A stretch of DNA of 61,518 bases from Pirellulales bacterium (lineage in GTDB: Bacteria; Planctomycetota; Planctomycetia; Pirellulales; JAICIG01): positions 1 through 61,518 of the forward strand of contig JAICLL010000015.1 of NCBI GenBank assembly GCA_025927475.1, given 5' to 3'. Numbering within the stretch: position 1 is the stretch's first letter; every line of letters starts with the position of its first letter. Positions 6,843-16,238 of this stretch are shown here, one piece after another. The position numbers and the translations under genes were made by a program. A model generated the notes under the pieces. That model was not told the DNA's origin. It was given only the letters and a program-made list of their open reading frames with translations, and did not search any database.

Positions 6843-8252
6843 ATGGCGCGGATCATCTCGTTTGTCTTCCTGCTGGGCATCTTGCTGGTCATTGCCGCGC
6901 TGTTCTTCCAGGTGATGGCGAGCTTCTTTGTTCCGCTGTTTTTGGCGGTGTTGCTGGCGGTGATGTTTCGTCCGCTGCACCTGTGGCTGGTGGCTCGTAG
7001 CCGGGGCCATCCGCGGCTGGCGGCGGGCGCGACCACGCTGGCGATCTTGGTGATCGTGCTGGCGCCGATGCTCACCGTGCTCATTCAAGCGGGCTTCGAA
7101 GCCGGCTCGATCGCCCGCGGCTGGGATTCCGACACCATCCGTCGCAAGCTGGCCGAGCTGCGCGAGCGGACCGGCTTGAACTTGCCTCCCGAAATCATCA
7201 CCGCACAACTCGATCGGCTGGATGCCCAGCTACAGGGATTGCCCGAGGCCGATCCCAACGCGGCGCGCGAGCGGCTCGGCAGCCTCGCGCTGGGCACCGC
7301 GTCGCTTTCGCGCGAGCTGCGGGCAGAGATTGCACGGCGGAGTGCCGCGCCCGCCTGGGCCGCCACCGACGACGCCGACCAACTGCAGCGCGACGCCGAG
7401 CGCTTGGCCGCAACGGCCGGGGAGCTTGACAGGCCATCGGTCGAGGCCGCCGACAACACCGTGCTCTTGCAGCGGGCCAAGGCCGAGTTCGCGCAACTCC
7501 GCGCCGACCTGTTGGGCAGCCCCTGGAAAATCTGGCTCACACGGCAGGCAAATCCCTCGGCAGAGCAGGTGGCGGCCCTGCGCGGCCGGGCCGCCCAGTT
7601 CGCCGATTCGATGGCCATCGGCGGGGCGCAGTACGCCGGCGATGTGCTGCCCGACCTGCTGGTGGGCATCGCCGTCATGATCTTGGGTCTGTATTACTTC
7701 TTGGCCGATGGACCGACCATGATCCAGACGCTGATGCGCCTTTCGCCGTTGGACGACCGCTATGAAGAGCAGCTTCTCCGCGAGTTTGCCACCGTCAGCC
7801 GGGCGGTGGTCGTGGCCACGCTGGCCTCGGCGTTGGCGCAGGGCATTCTGGCGGGCATCGGCTATTTTTTTGCCGGCGTCGGCTCGGTCGCCTTGTTGAC
7901 CATGCTGACCATGTTGTTTGCCCTGATTCCGTTCATCGGCGGCGCGGCGGTTTGGATCCCGTGTTGCCTGTGGCTGTTTCTCGAAGGACGGACGACCGCC
8001 GCCATTGTGCTGACGGTGTATTGCGCCGTGATCGTGTCGATGGCCGACAACATCATCAAGCCGCTGGTCTTGCAAGGCCAATCAAACTTGCATCCGTTGC
8101 TGGCGCTGCTAAGCGTGCTCGGCGGGGTCAAGGCCCTGGGACCGATCGGCATTGTCGTCGGACCGATGGTCGTCGCCTTTCTGCAAACGCTGCTTAAGAT
8201 GTTGCAGGTTGAGCTGGACCACCTCGCGGGCACCCAGCACGCGAAACCTTAA
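6843..8252 (+). CDS. AI-2E family (PerM-like) membrane permease with large insert
   Basis: Inner-membrane protein of 469 aa; the family is usually about 350. Three hydrophobic segments occupy residues 1-85. They are followed by a soluble, helical, Arg/Glu/Leu-rich insert of roughly 170 residues, then the C-terminal membrane bundle: GDVLPDLLVGIAVMILGLYY, SALAQGILAGIGYFFAG, LLTMLTMLFALIPFIGGAAV and VVGPMVVAFLQ. The family includes autoinducer-2 exporters and Na+/H+ antiporters, so the substrate is not predictable. The start ATG 6843 follows a GAGTGAGCCC leader. Confidence 0.85.
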   Translation: MARIISFVFLLGILLVIAALFFQVMASFFVPLFLAVLLAVMFRPLHLWLVARSRGHPRLAAGATTLAILVIVLAPMLTVLIQAGFEAGSIARGWDSDTIRRKLAELRERTGLNLPPEIITAQLDRLDAQLQGLPEADPNAARERLGSLALGTASLSRELRAEIARRSAAPAWAATDDADQLQRDAERLAATAGELDRPSVEAADNTVLLQRAKAEFAQLRADLLGSPWKIWLTRQANPSAEQVAALRGRAAQFADSMAIGGAQYAGDVLPDLLVGIAVMILGLYYFLADGPTMIQTLMRLSPLDDRYEEQLLREFATVSRAVVVATLASALAQGILAGIGYFFAGVGSVALLTMLTMLFALIPFIGGAAVWIPCCLWLFLEGRTTAAIVLTVYCAVIVSMADNIIKPLVLQGQSNLHPLLALLSVLGGVKALGPIGIVVGPMVVAFLQTLLKMLQVELDHLAGTQHAKP

Positions 8253-8254
8253 AC

Positions 8255-8300
8255 TCGGCCGAGCGCAGCGAGTCCCACCCCTGGGCTGCGCAAAATTGTC
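8255..8300. repeat. Dispersed repeat (GGCCGAGCGCAGCGAGTCCCACC type), copy 1
   Basis: Begins just after the permease stop codon. Related copies are at 36624, 36697 (inverted), 55714, 55873 (inverted), 61433 and 61507 (inverted, truncated by the window end). This copy is unpaired. The rest of the 8300-8587 gap holds a unit resembling those at 42950-43145 (8355-8390) and the hairpins listed next. Confidence 0.7.
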
Positions 8301-8423
8301 GCTTGGGACGAGAATCGTCCAAGCGTTGTGTGCCAGATTTGTTCCACTCCGCCACCATCTGGGCTTGCCCCGGTGGAGCACTGATTGACCGCTAGAAGCG
8401 CAAACCGCGCCCCCGTTTTTTCC

Positions 8424-8476
8424 CCGTTTCCGCGTGGCGTCCGCCGCCTTCGGCAGCGGACGCCACGCGGAAACGG
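8424..8476. repeat. Perfect 21-bp inverted repeat between convergent genes
   Basis: The arms at 8424-8444 and 8456-8476 (CCGTTTCCGCGTGGCGTCCGC and its exact complement once trimmed) enclose an 11-nt loop. It lies in the convergent gap between the permease and the PRC-barrel gene, so it could end transcription from either side, but no T-run follows. More likely a palindromic repeat. Confidence 0.7.
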
Positions 8477-8506
8477 AAAGCACCCGGTGTCGCCGCCATC
8501 CGCCGC

Positions 8507-8554
8507 GCAAAAAGATCCGCCGGTCCCCGTCGATAAACGGGCTGGGACCGGCGG
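8507..8554 (-). terminator. Intrinsic terminator of the PRC-barrel gene
   Basis: On the minus strand the stem CCGCCGGTCCC/GGGACCGGCGG (8544-8554 with 8517-8527) encloses a 16-nt loop and is followed by ATCTTTTTG. The 11-bp GC stem plus a five-T run, 34 nt after the stop codon, fits a Rho-independent terminator. Confidence 0.7.
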
Positions 8555-8587
8555 TTATGAGCGACTCGCGAATCGAAGGGCTCAAAA

Positions 8588-9583
8588 CTATTCGACGCGC
8601 GTCCGCGTTTTGCTCTTGGCCGAAGCCTTGTGGTCGCGGAAGTGCCTGTCGTTCTCGGCGATCCATTTCTGATCGCCAAAATCGGGCCAATGGTCCTTGT
8701 CGAAGCCATGCGCGTCTTCCAACTGCTTCTTGGTGGCGTCGAAAGCCACAAAGTAGTCGTCGTCGTCCGCGTCGTAGTCGACCATCACGGCTTGCCACGG
8801 GACGGCAAAGAACTTGTCGCCGATGCCCAGGAAGCCGCCGAACGACAAGGCCGCATAGCGAATCTTGCCTGTCCGCATGTCGAGCACGATGTCTTCGATC
8901 TTGCCGAGATCGTCGCCTTTGTCGTTGCGCACTTCCATGCCCATCGCCTGGCTGGCGCGGTGCAGAGCCATCTGATGGTCGTTCTTTGCTGTGCGCTTGG
9001 TCGCTTCGTCGTTCCGCGCGGCATAGTGATGGTTGACCGCATCGGCCCAGCGCGGGTTCGCCATGTCGGGCCATTGATTCTTGTCAAAACCCGGCGCGCT
9101 TTTCAGTTTCTGCTCGGAGACGTCGAACAGCGCATAGCATTCATCGTCGTCGTCGTCGTGCTTGAACTGAATCGCGCTCCACGGCACGGCGAACAACTTG
9201 TCGCCCATGCCCAGGAAGCCGCCGAATGACAGCGCCGCGTAACGAACGCAGCCATGCTCGCTCATGTCGAGCATCAGGTCGTCGATCTTGCCAAGATCCT
9301 TGCCGTCGGCGTTCTTGACGGTCATGCCCGTGATCTCGCTCGCCCGCAACACATCGTTGCTGGTTTTGTCATCAAAGCGGTTGTCGTCGTCGCGATCATC
9401 TCGATCGCGCGCGTCTCGGTCTCGTGTGACATGCCTGTCGGCCTGATCGGCCCGGTCGCGGGTAGTGGTGGTGGTTTTGGTTTCTCGCCTGACGGTTTGT
9501 TGTTCGGCGGCGCGAGCCACCGCCCAGTTCAGTACGGCCAGGGCGACTGCGCACCCAGCCACGTTTTTCCAGCAGCTTTTCAT
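8588..9583 (-). CDS. Exported protein with two PRC-barrel domains
   Basis: 331 aa. The ATG at 9583 is chosen because GGAGGAGAAG lies just upstream; the longer frame to 9658 is rejected. A signal peptide (CAVALAVLNWAVARAAE) leads into a very charged spacer rich in Arg-Asp repeats. Two PRC-barrel modules follow, with matching sequence LGKIDDLMLDMS...YAALSFGGFLGMGDK and LGKIEDIVLDMR...YAALSFGGFLGIGDK, each followed by FAVPW and a Pro-Asp-Trp type tail. PRC barrels act in RNA processing, photosynthetic reaction centres and stress-type envelope proteins; an envelope role is favoured by the signal peptide. Internal duplication is obvious. It has its own terminator. Confidence 0.85.
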   Translation of the reverse strand: MKSCWKNVAGCAVALAVLNWAVARAAEQQTVRRETKTTTTTRDRADQADRHVTRDRDARDRDDRDDDNRFDDKTSNDVLRASEITGMTVKNADGKDLGKIDDLMLDMSEHGCVRYAALSFGGFLGMGDKLFAVPWSAIQFKHDDDDDECYALFDVSEQKLKSAPGFDKNQWPDMANPRWADAVNHHYAARNDEATKRTAKNDHQMALHRASQAMGMEVRNDKGDDLGKIEDIVLDMRTGKIRYAALSFGGFLGIGDKFFAVPWQAVMVDYDADDDDYFVAFDATKKQLEDAHGFDKDHWPDFGDQKWIAENDRHFRDHKASAKSKTRTRVE

Positions 9584-9885
9584 GGTTCTTCTCCTCCCAG
9601 GGAATTGGTGAAGACGGATACACGGTTCCGCAAACATTCGCCAGCGCCGCAAAGTCAATGCCGGTGAAAAGTCGCCTGAACGCCGGTTCTAAGAACGAAG
9701 ATGAGAACTAAGACACTCAAGCCCGATCACCCGGCGCGGAACAGCCGCAAAAATGCGGGTTTATGCCCCGGCTTTGGAGGCGGCCAAGCCAAACCGGCTG
9801 CCGCCACGCCAAGAAATCCGAGAAAAACCGCTAACAGCCTTGCAAACCGCCGATTACATTACTATAACGCTCAACATAGTGATAT

Positions 9886-11736
9886 ATGGTATCTGACGCT
9901 CATTTTACGCTCGCCGTTCTGGGGCTCGTCTTCGGGCTGCTGATCTGGTCGCGCATCGCCCCCGACATTGTCTTAGTCGCCGGTGTTGCGCTGCTGGTGC
10001 TGAAGGGAGTGCTCGAGCCGCGCGAAGCACTTTCGGGCATGGCCAACGAAGCCATGATTACCGTCGGCATTCTGTACATCGTTGGGGCCGGCGTCCGGCA
10101 AACGGGCGGGGTAGCCTGGATCGCCCAACGCTTGTTCGGGCGTCCCAAGACGGCGATCAGCGCCATCGCGCGGCTGATGTTCCCCACGGCCGGCCTCAGC
10201 GCGTTTATGAACAACACGCCGCTGGTGGCGATGCTCATACCCGCGGTAAACGATTGGGCCAAGCAGCATCGCATTGCGCCGTCGAAGCTGATGATTCCGC
10301 TGAGTTACGCGGCCATTCTCGGCGGCACCTGCACGCTGATCGGCACCAGCACCAACCTGGTAGTCGACGGGCAGGTGAAACAGGAGGTCAGCCGCCGCCT
10401 GGCCGCCGCCAAGAGCGAGGGCCTGGGCGACGCCCAAGCCGCTGAGCGCTTTCGACAAGAGACCGGTCTGCCGATAACGGGGCTATCGATGTTCGACGTC
10501 ACCTGGGTGGGGCTGCCGTCGGCGCTGATCGGCTGCGCGTTCGTGGTGCTTTCGAGCCGTTGGCTGCTGCCCGACCGCAAGCCGGCCATCAGCAACCTCG
10601 ACGATCCACGCTCGTATACCATCGAGATGCTGGTCGAGCCCGACAGTCCGTTGGTGGGCAAGACGATCGAAGACGCGGGTTTGCGTCATTTGCCCGGCGT
10701 GTTTCTGGCCGAAGTCGACCGCGACGGCTTTGTGCTGCCGGCGGTGGCGCCGGAAGAGCGTCTGCGGGGCAACGACCGGCTGGTGTTTGTGGGCGTGGTC
10801 GAGTCGGTGGTCGATCTGCAAAAGATTCGCGGCCTGGTGCCGGCGACCGATCAAGTGTTCAAGCTCACCGAGCCGCGATCGACGCGCTGCCTGGTCGAGG
10901 CCGTGGTGTCGAACAGTTGCCCGCTGGTGGGACGCACCGTTCGCGCGGGCCGGTTTCGCTCGACGTACAACGCGGCGGTGATCGCGGTGGCGCGCAACGG
11001 CGAACGGATCAACAAGAAAATCGGCGACATTGTGCTGTCGCCGGGCGACACGCTGTTGCTCGAAGCACACCCGTCGTTTGTCGATCAGCAGCGCAACAAC
11101 CGCGACTTTTTTCTGGTCAGCCGGCTGGAAGACTCGCAACCCCTGCGGCACGAGCGGGCGATTGTGGCGGTGGCCATCCTGGTGGGCATGGTGCTGTTGG
11201 CCAGCCTGACTTCGCTCGGCATGTTCAAGGCCGCGATGTTGGCCGCGGGGCTGATGCTCATCACGCGTTGCTGCTCGGCCACGCTCGCCCGACGCAGCGT
11301 CGATTGGGAGGTGCTGCTGGCCATCGCCGCGTCGTTTGCCATTGGCGCCGCCTTGGAAAAGACCGGCGCGGCCGCTCAAATCGCCGGCAGCATGATCGAA
11401 CTGGCGGCGGGCAATCCCTGGGCTTCGCTGGCCTTGGTTTACCTGGCTACGCTGATTGCCACCGAGTTGATCACCAACAACGCCGCGGCGGCCTTGATGT
11501 TTCCCATGGCCTTGGCCACCGCCGAGCGGTTGCACGTCAACGCCATGCCGTTTGTGGTGGTGGTGATGATGGCCGCCTCGGCCGGCTTTGCCACCCCCAT
11601 CGGCTACCAGACCAACCTGATGGTCTACGGGCCGGGCGGCTATCGCTTCAGCGATTATTGCAAGATTGGCATCCCGCTCGATTTGCTCGTCGGCGTCATC
11701 ACGGTGATCATCGCTCCGCTCAAATGGCCGTTTTGA
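9886..11736 (+). CDS. SLC13-type anion permease with two RCK_C (TrkA-C) domains
   Basis: 616-aa inner-membrane transporter. The N-terminal half has membrane helices and the family loop SAFMNNTPLVAMLIPAV. A cytoplasmic middle region carries two tandem TrkA-C/RCK_C domains (about residues 245-310 and 330-395; SPLVGKTIEDAGLRHLPGV and CPLVGRTVRAG). The C-terminal membrane half has ELITNNAAAALMFP and ATPIGYQTNLMVYGPGGY, including the paired Asn-Thr/Asn motifs of Na+-coupled dicarboxylate/sulfate carriers. Sulfate, phosphate or a dicarboxylate are plausible substrates; the sequence does not decide. ATG 9886 is in an AT-rich leader (TATAACG, TGATAT), which may hold the promoter. Confidence 0.88.
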   Translation: MVSDAHFTLAVLGLVFGLLIWSRIAPDIVLVAGVALLVLKGVLEPREALSGMANEAMITVGILYIVGAGVRQTGGVAWIAQRLFGRPKTAISAIARLMFPTAGLSAFMNNTPLVAMLIPAVNDWAKQHRIAPSKLMIPLSYAAILGGTCTLIGTSTNLVVDGQVKQEVSRRLAAAKSEGLGDAQAAERFRQETGLPITGLSMFDVTWVGLPSALIGCAFVVLSSRWLLPDRKPAISNLDDPRSYTIEMLVEPDSPLVGKTIEDAGLRHLPGVFLAEVDRDGFVLPAVAPEERLRGNDRLVFVGVVESVVDLQKIRGLVPATDQVFKLTEPRSTRCLVEAVVSNSCPLVGRTVRAGRFRSTYNAAVIAVARNGERINKKIGDIVLSPGDTLLLEAHPSFVDQQRNNRDFFLVSRLEDSQPLRHERAIVAVAILVGMVLLASLTSLGMFKAAMLAAGLMLITRCCSATLARRSVDWEVLLAIAASFAIGAALEKTGAAAQIAGSMIELAAGNPWASLALVYLATLIATELITNNAAAALMFPMALATAERLHVNAMPFVVVVMMAASAGFATPIGYQTNLMVYGPGGYRFSDYCKIGIPLDLLVGVITVIIAPLKWPF

Positions 11737-11993
11737 CGATTGAATCTGCTTGAGGTCGCGCGTCCATACCGGTTGGTCTTCTCGCAATGATGACTTAGTG
11801 AGCCTCACTTCGTCGCCACGGTCAGCAGATGTGATCTAGAATCAACGGCCGAAATAGCGGGCGATCGGATGGGCAAAGGAAAGGTTGCGGCCCGGATCGC
11901 TGTCGGAGTTTTCACGAACCGAGCAGCCAGGCATCCACGGAGCCTGCTGACCTGAGGCCGCTCATCGCCGAGTTGACTACGACGATGGCGGCG
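11737..11993. other. Convergent intergenic gap
   Basis: 257 bp between the SLC13 permease and the HEAT-repeat gene. I see no ORF with coding character, no tRNA and no clear terminator. A short inverted pair, TGAGCCTCACTTCG-like, is too weak to call. Confidence 0.4.
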
Positions 11994-14378
11994 TCACCAG
12001 CTGCACCGTCCCTCAAGTTCTTTCAGCAACTCAGACGCGATGGAACTGCTGACATATTCTCGCCCGGCCGCAATCTCTCTGAGATATGCCACTGCCGCGG
12101 GACGTTGGGGCTCGAATGCCGCGAGTGCATAAGCCGCATGGCAGCGGGTTAAAACGGCGAGCAGCGGAGCAGTGAATACCATTCGATGTAAATCGCGAAC
12201 CAGCGGTGCTGCTCTCGGGCCGAGCCGCCAGATCGCTTCAGCGATCGGCGCCGAATCCATCGAGTAAGACCCGACCGGCTGCTGCTCGATGGTTCGCCAA
12301 GCTTTCTGAAGTTTGTACAGGGTCATCGGGTGATCCGGCGCGATCCTCACCAACGCTTCGGTGATCGGCAACTCCAATTCTGGCTGCTTAAGCGATGTCA
12401 GTTCTAGGATCGTGGGCAGCGCGCTGCGCGCGTTTGGTCCAATGCCGCCAAATGCTTGAACGATGTGCGCGTTAGAGTTCATGAACGGATCGTCGCCAGC
12501 CAGGACGAGCATTGACGCAAGACGGTGCGTCGCAGCCCGAGCATCGGGTCCAATCCGGCCAAGCGCATCAATCGCTTCATCGCGCACCACCAGCGAACCG
12601 CCAATGCAGCCAAACACCATGTCACACTCACCGTCGTCGCCAAGGCTCTGGACCAGCAGAGGAACGGCGGTTCTGGCCGGCGGACCCATCTGCCCTAACG
12701 CCCGCGCGGCAAGCCCGCGCACTTGCGGGTTGGGGTTCTGAAGCGACTCCAATAGCCTTGGAACAACGGAAGGGCCAACTTCCGCAAGGGAGTCGGAAAC
12801 CGCGAGGCATATTGGGCAACCACCGAAGCCGGCGCCGACGACCGCTTCGCTGCCGAGCAACTGAATGAGCCGATCGCCCGCGGGCGCAGCGGACTGACCC
12901 ATCTGGCCGATCACCTTGAGCGCGTCTACCGCGGACCGGTTTTCTTCCTCGGCTAAACTGATGAGCACCTGCAACACATCTCCATTTCGCTCACCGCAAT
13001 GAACCAGTGCCGTCGCCGCTGCAAGTCGTACGGGAGCGGCGCTGCTGCGCATCATTTCACGCAGTTGTTCGCGAGTCGGACCATCGATGTTGCCGATCTT
13101 TTCCACGGCCGAAGCGGCCGATCGGGAGACGGTTTCATTTTCAGATTTTATGAGGGCGGCGAGTTCAAGCACTGCCGGGGCAGTGCGTTCGCCAACCGCC
13201 GCCAAGGCGGCGGCTGCCGCCAATCGAACATGTTCACTTGGATCGGCCAAAGCCCCGGCCAAGATCGGGGCGGCGCCGCGCGCGCGTGGTCCGAACTTCG
13301 CCAAAACATTAGCCGCGCGGCGGCGCACGCCCGGATTCCGCGAATGTTCGATTGCGGCGCATAAGTTTTCGACGGATGGGATGCCAATTGCCGCGAGCGC
13401 GTCTTCGGCCGCGTCGCGAAGATCTTTGTAATCGTCACCGAGTAACTCAACGAGCAACTCGGACGCCGAGGACGCCAGTGGACCGAGCGCTTCAAGATAA
13501 CGCACGACGCGCCGGCGTCGGTCGGGGTCGCCACTGGCTAATCCTGCTCGCAATGCCTCCGGCAATTCGCCGCCGCCATTACCGATTGCGCAACGTGCCG
13601 CCGCGGCAGCCTGCTCGACCAAGGGATCGGTGTCGAATAGCCGCTCATCAAGATCCGCCGCGGCCGGCCGTGCCTCTTGACCGAGGCGCAGTAGTTGCTC
13701 CGCCGCTGCCAATCGGATATCAGGCCGCTCATGGCGCAGAAACCGACGCAAAGCGGGCAGCACACCCGCTGCGGGGCGGGGTAACAACGGCAGAATGCCA
13801 GCCGCCGTTTTTTGTACCGCGGTATTCTCTGCCGCGAGTGATTCAAGCACTACGGGCATGGCCGCGGCCGAAGCGGTTGGCCCGAATGCCGTGATCAATT
13901 CAGCTTCTTCTCTCAGCGAATAGGCGGCATCTGAGGCTTCGCTGGCTTTGATGTCGATGATCGCGCGCATGACGACGGCCGGATCGCCGCCGCACCAGAG
14001 AATTGCCTCGGCGGCCGGCAGGCGCAACTCATCGTCGTTCAGCAGCGGCGCAAGCATGTGCCAATCTTCGCCCGTGCGCGACAGCGCCCAAACAGCGGCG
14101 GAACGAACCCGCCCACTGGGATCGTGCAGCGCCGCGGCGAGTGAAGGATGGGCCGATCGCGCCTCTGGTCCCATGCTGGCCAGATCATCAATGGCGACCA
14201 AGCGGACGTGCTCGCTGTCGTCGTGCAGCCGCCTCTCGAGCCGATGGACGGGATCGACGTAATGGCCGAGCCATAGCCCTAATGCGGTGATGGCCAAAAA
14301 GAGCATACGCAGACTGAACTGCGGCCTGTGGCCCGCTCCCCTGCCCAATTGCTGTTTCTTACTGATGAACGAAGACAT
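11994..14378 (-). CDS. Membrane-anchored HEAT-repeat protein
   Basis: 794 aa from ATG 14378, which has GAGGAGAG just upstream; the longer frame to 14777 reads through the divergent promoter region and is rejected. After a polar N-terminus there is one hydrophobic segment (FSLRMLFLAITALGLWLGHY), the planctomycete pattern of an N-terminal anchor. The rest is at least fifteen HEAT-type helical repeats with the motif (V/A)R..A..AL..(G/M)GP.A....P.L...L, seen for example in VRLVAIDDLASMGPEAR and VRGLAARALGQMGPPART. Such solenoids are protein-protein scaffolds; the partner is unknown. It is divergent from the 14456 ORF. Confidence 0.88.
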   Translation of the reverse strand: MSSFISKKQQLGRGAGHRPQFSLRMLFLAITALGLWLGHYVDPVHRLERRLHDDSEHVRLVAIDDLASMGPEARSAHPSLAAALHDPSGRVRSAAVWALSRTGEDWHMLAPLLNDDELRLPAAEAILWCGGDPAVVMRAIIDIKASEASDAAYSLREEAELITAFGPTASAAAMPVVLESLAAENTAVQKTAAGILPLLPRPAAGVLPALRRFLRHERPDIRLAAAEQLLRLGQEARPAAADLDERLFDTDPLVEQAAAAARCAIGNGGGELPEALRAGLASGDPDRRRRVVRYLEALGPLASSASELLVELLGDDYKDLRDAAEDALAAIGIPSVENLCAAIEHSRNPGVRRRAANVLAKFGPRARGAAPILAGALADPSEHVRLAAAAALAAVGERTAPAVLELAALIKSENETVSRSAASAVEKIGNIDGPTREQLREMMRSSAAPVRLAAATALVHCGERNGDVLQVLISLAEEENRSAVDALKVIGQMGQSAAPAGDRLIQLLGSEAVVGAGFGGCPICLAVSDSLAEVGPSVVPRLLESLQNPNPQVRGLAARALGQMGPPARTAVPLLVQSLGDDGECDMVFGCIGGSLVVRDEAIDALGRIGPDARAATHRLASMLVLAGDDPFMNSNAHIVQAFGGIGPNARSALPTILELTSLKQPELELPITEALVRIAPDHPMTLYKLQKAWRTIEQQPVGSYSMDSAPIAEAIWRLGPRAAPLVRDLHRMVFTAPLLAVLTRCHAAYALAAFEPQRPAAVAYLREIAAGREYVSSSIASELLKELEGRCSW

Positions 14379-14455
14379 CGACCGCTCTCCTCGACAGGTG
14401 GCGTCTATTGTAACAGCCCTAGCAGCCGCGAATAGCAATCGGCTAGGCTGACGGC

Positions 14456-15343
14456 ATGGGCGAGTTGGAAATCTTCTTTGGCGAGGCCAACAACGCCGCG
14501 GCGAGGGTCTATGCGCGGTGGATCGAGGAAGCGTTGCCGGAGCATTGCCAGTGGGCCGGGCGAGTCGTTGGCCCCACGTGCGCCTATTCGCAGACGCTTT
14601 CGGCCACGATTCCCTTGCGGCGGAAGTCGCCAGCCGCGGCGCAGCGCACCGCGGGCGATTCAACGGGCGCGGCGCTGGCCGAGGCGGTGGTGCCCGATCC
14701 GTGTTTTTGGACCACCGAACTGCCGTTTCTTTATCGCGTCGAAGTCGAACTGCGGCGCGGTCGTGAAGTGGTGGCATCGGCCGAGCGGCCGCTGGGCATT
14801 CGCAGACTCGGCGCTGATCGGCGGCGACTGCTCTTCGAGAGCCGCGGCTGGGTGGCCCGCGGCGTGGATGTGCGGGAAGTGCCCGAAACGCCGCTGGCCG
14901 AGTGGCGGGCGGCCGACCTGGCGATGATCGTCGACGCGCCCGACGACGCGCTTTGCGAGGCAGCCAGCCGGCTTGGCGTGCTGCTGATCGCCGAGCTGCC
15001 CGAAAGCGAGCCGTCGTTGGCGGCGGAACTGCGGCGGCTGGCGCGTTGGCCGGCAGTGGCGATGGCGCTGCTGCCGGAACGCGCGGAGCTTGATGCGGCG
15101 AGCCGGCGAGCGGCGAAGAATCTTTTGGTGGGGCAGCGGGTTCAGCAGACGAAGATCGACGTCGTGGTTTGTGAGGATCTCGCGGCGGATGATATCGCCG
15201 CGCTGGCGGCAGAGGTGGAAGTGCCCGTGCTGGCGCAGCGCCGAGCCGGCTGGTGCGATGATCTAGCTCAGGCCCGCCACGCCTGTGATCTGCTGCAACG
15301 CGATCTGGCTGGCTCAGGCGAGTTTGCTGGCTTTCTGGTTTGA
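14456..15343 (+). CDS. GH2-like beta-sandwich protein, no catalytic barrel
   Basis: 295 aa. The middle resembles the sandwich-to-barrel junction of family 2 glycosidases: DPCFWTTELPFLYRVEVELRRG, then ERPLGIRRLGADRRRLLFESRGWVARGVDV. In true GH2 enzymes a full TIM barrel with two catalytic Glu follows. Here only about 150 Ala/Leu/Glu-rich residues remain, with short phrases such as ADLAMIVDAPDDALCEAASRLGVLLIAE that recall the start of the barrel. It is probably a degenerate, non-catalytic relative. It lies 130 nt upstream of the sugar isomerase-like gene and could be co-transcribed with it. Confidence 0.6.
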   Translation: MGELEIFFGEANNAAARVYARWIEEALPEHCQWAGRVVGPTCAYSQTLSATIPLRRKSPAAAQRTAGDSTGAALAEAVVPDPCFWTTELPFLYRVEVELRRGREVVASAERPLGIRRLGADRRRLLFESRGWVARGVDVREVPETPLAEWRAADLAMIVDAPDDALCEAASRLGVLLIAELPESEPSLAAELRRLARWPAVAMALLPERAELDAASRRAAKNLLVGQRVQQTKIDVVVCEDLAADDIAALAAEVEVPVLAQRRAGWCDDLAQARHACDLLQRDLAGSGEFAGFLV

Positions 15344-15473
15344 GCAGCCAGACACCCGTGGAAAGTCAGCCGGCGCATTCCCACGTGAACATGGCGGTGA
15401 TATGCTGGCTTGGGGCGGCGATCTGCAAGCGGGCGTCCGCGCAGCATTGGGCCGTAACCTGTTTGATCGAGCC

Positions 15474-16238
15474 ATGCCGATGCAACTAGGACTTGTCACT
15501 TACATGTGGGGCGCCGGGTGGGACCTGCCCACGATCCTTAAGAACTGCCAAGAGACGGGGTTCGAAGGCGTCGAATTGCGCACAGGGCATAAGCACGGCG
15601 TCGAGCCGGCGCTGTCGCCCGCCGAACGGCGGCGCATCGCCGAGCTGTTTCCGGCCAGCGGTGTCACGCTGGTGGGCTTTGGCACGGCGTGCGAATATCA
15701 TTCGCCCGACCGGGCAGTCTTGCAAAAGAACATCGACCAGACGCGCGAGTTCATCAAGCTGGCGCACGACTGCGGCGCCAGCGGCGTCAAGGTGCGGCCC
15801 AACGGCTTGCCGCAGGAGGCGCCGGTCGAGAAAACGCTTGAACAAATCGGCCGGGCGTTGGGTGAGCTGGCCGAGTTTGGGGCCGGCTACGGGGTTACGC
15901 TGCGGTTGGAAGTCCACGGCAAAGGCACCGACAACCTGGCCCATATCGCCCGCATGATGGAGGTGGCGGAACACCCCGGCGCGACGGTCTGCTGGAACTC
16001 GAACGCGACCGACCTCGCCCCGCCCGGCTTGGAGGAAAACTTCCGGCTCGTGAAAGATCGGCTCGGTACAATCCACATTCACGACCTGGTGAGCAACTAT
16101 CCCTGGCAGCGGCTATTTGATCTGCTGAAGGCGGCCCAGTTCGACGGCTGGACGCTGCTGGAAGAGGGCGCCCCGACGTCCGACCCGATCCGCGTGATGA
16201 AGTATTATCGCTTGCTCTGGGAACGAATGACGGCATGA
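15474..16238 (+). CDS. Sugar phosphate isomerase/epimerase family protein (TIM barrel)
   Basis: 254 aa from ATG 15474 (MPMQLGLVTYMWG); the ATG at 15480 is equally possible, and the longer frame is rejected as it overlaps the preceding gene. Xylose-isomerase-like/AP-endonuclease-2 fold: GFEGVELRTGHKHGVEP, KLAHDCGASGVKVRPNGLP, LRLEVHGKGTDN (likely metal-binding Glu and His), VCWNSNATDL and TIHIHDLVSNYPW. It probably isomerises or epimerises a keto-sugar or inositol derivative; the substrate is unknown. Its stop overlaps the start of the sensor kinase by 4 nt. Confidence 0.85.
   Translation: MPMQLGLVTYMWGAGWDLPTILKNCQETGFEGVELRTGHKHGVEPALSPAERRRIAELFPASGVTLVGFGTACEYHSPDRAVLQKNIDQTREFIKLAHDCGASGVKVRPNGLPQEAPVEKTLEQIGRALGELAEFGAGYGVTLRLEVHGKGTDNLAHIARMMEVAEHPGATVCWNSNATDLAPPGLEENFRLVKDRLGTIHIHDLVSNYPWQRLFDLLKAAQFDGWTLLEEGAPTSDPIRVMKYYRLLWERMTA

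Noticed and set aside
10560..11753. 397-aa same-strand frame within the SLC13 permease
   Set aside because: Arg/Gly-rich +1 frame shadow; the permease frame has clear helices and motifs.
14379..14777. N-terminal extension of the HEAT-repeat protein
   Set aside because: Arg/Pro-rich, lies across the divergent gene, and a good GAGGAGAG site precedes ATG 14378.
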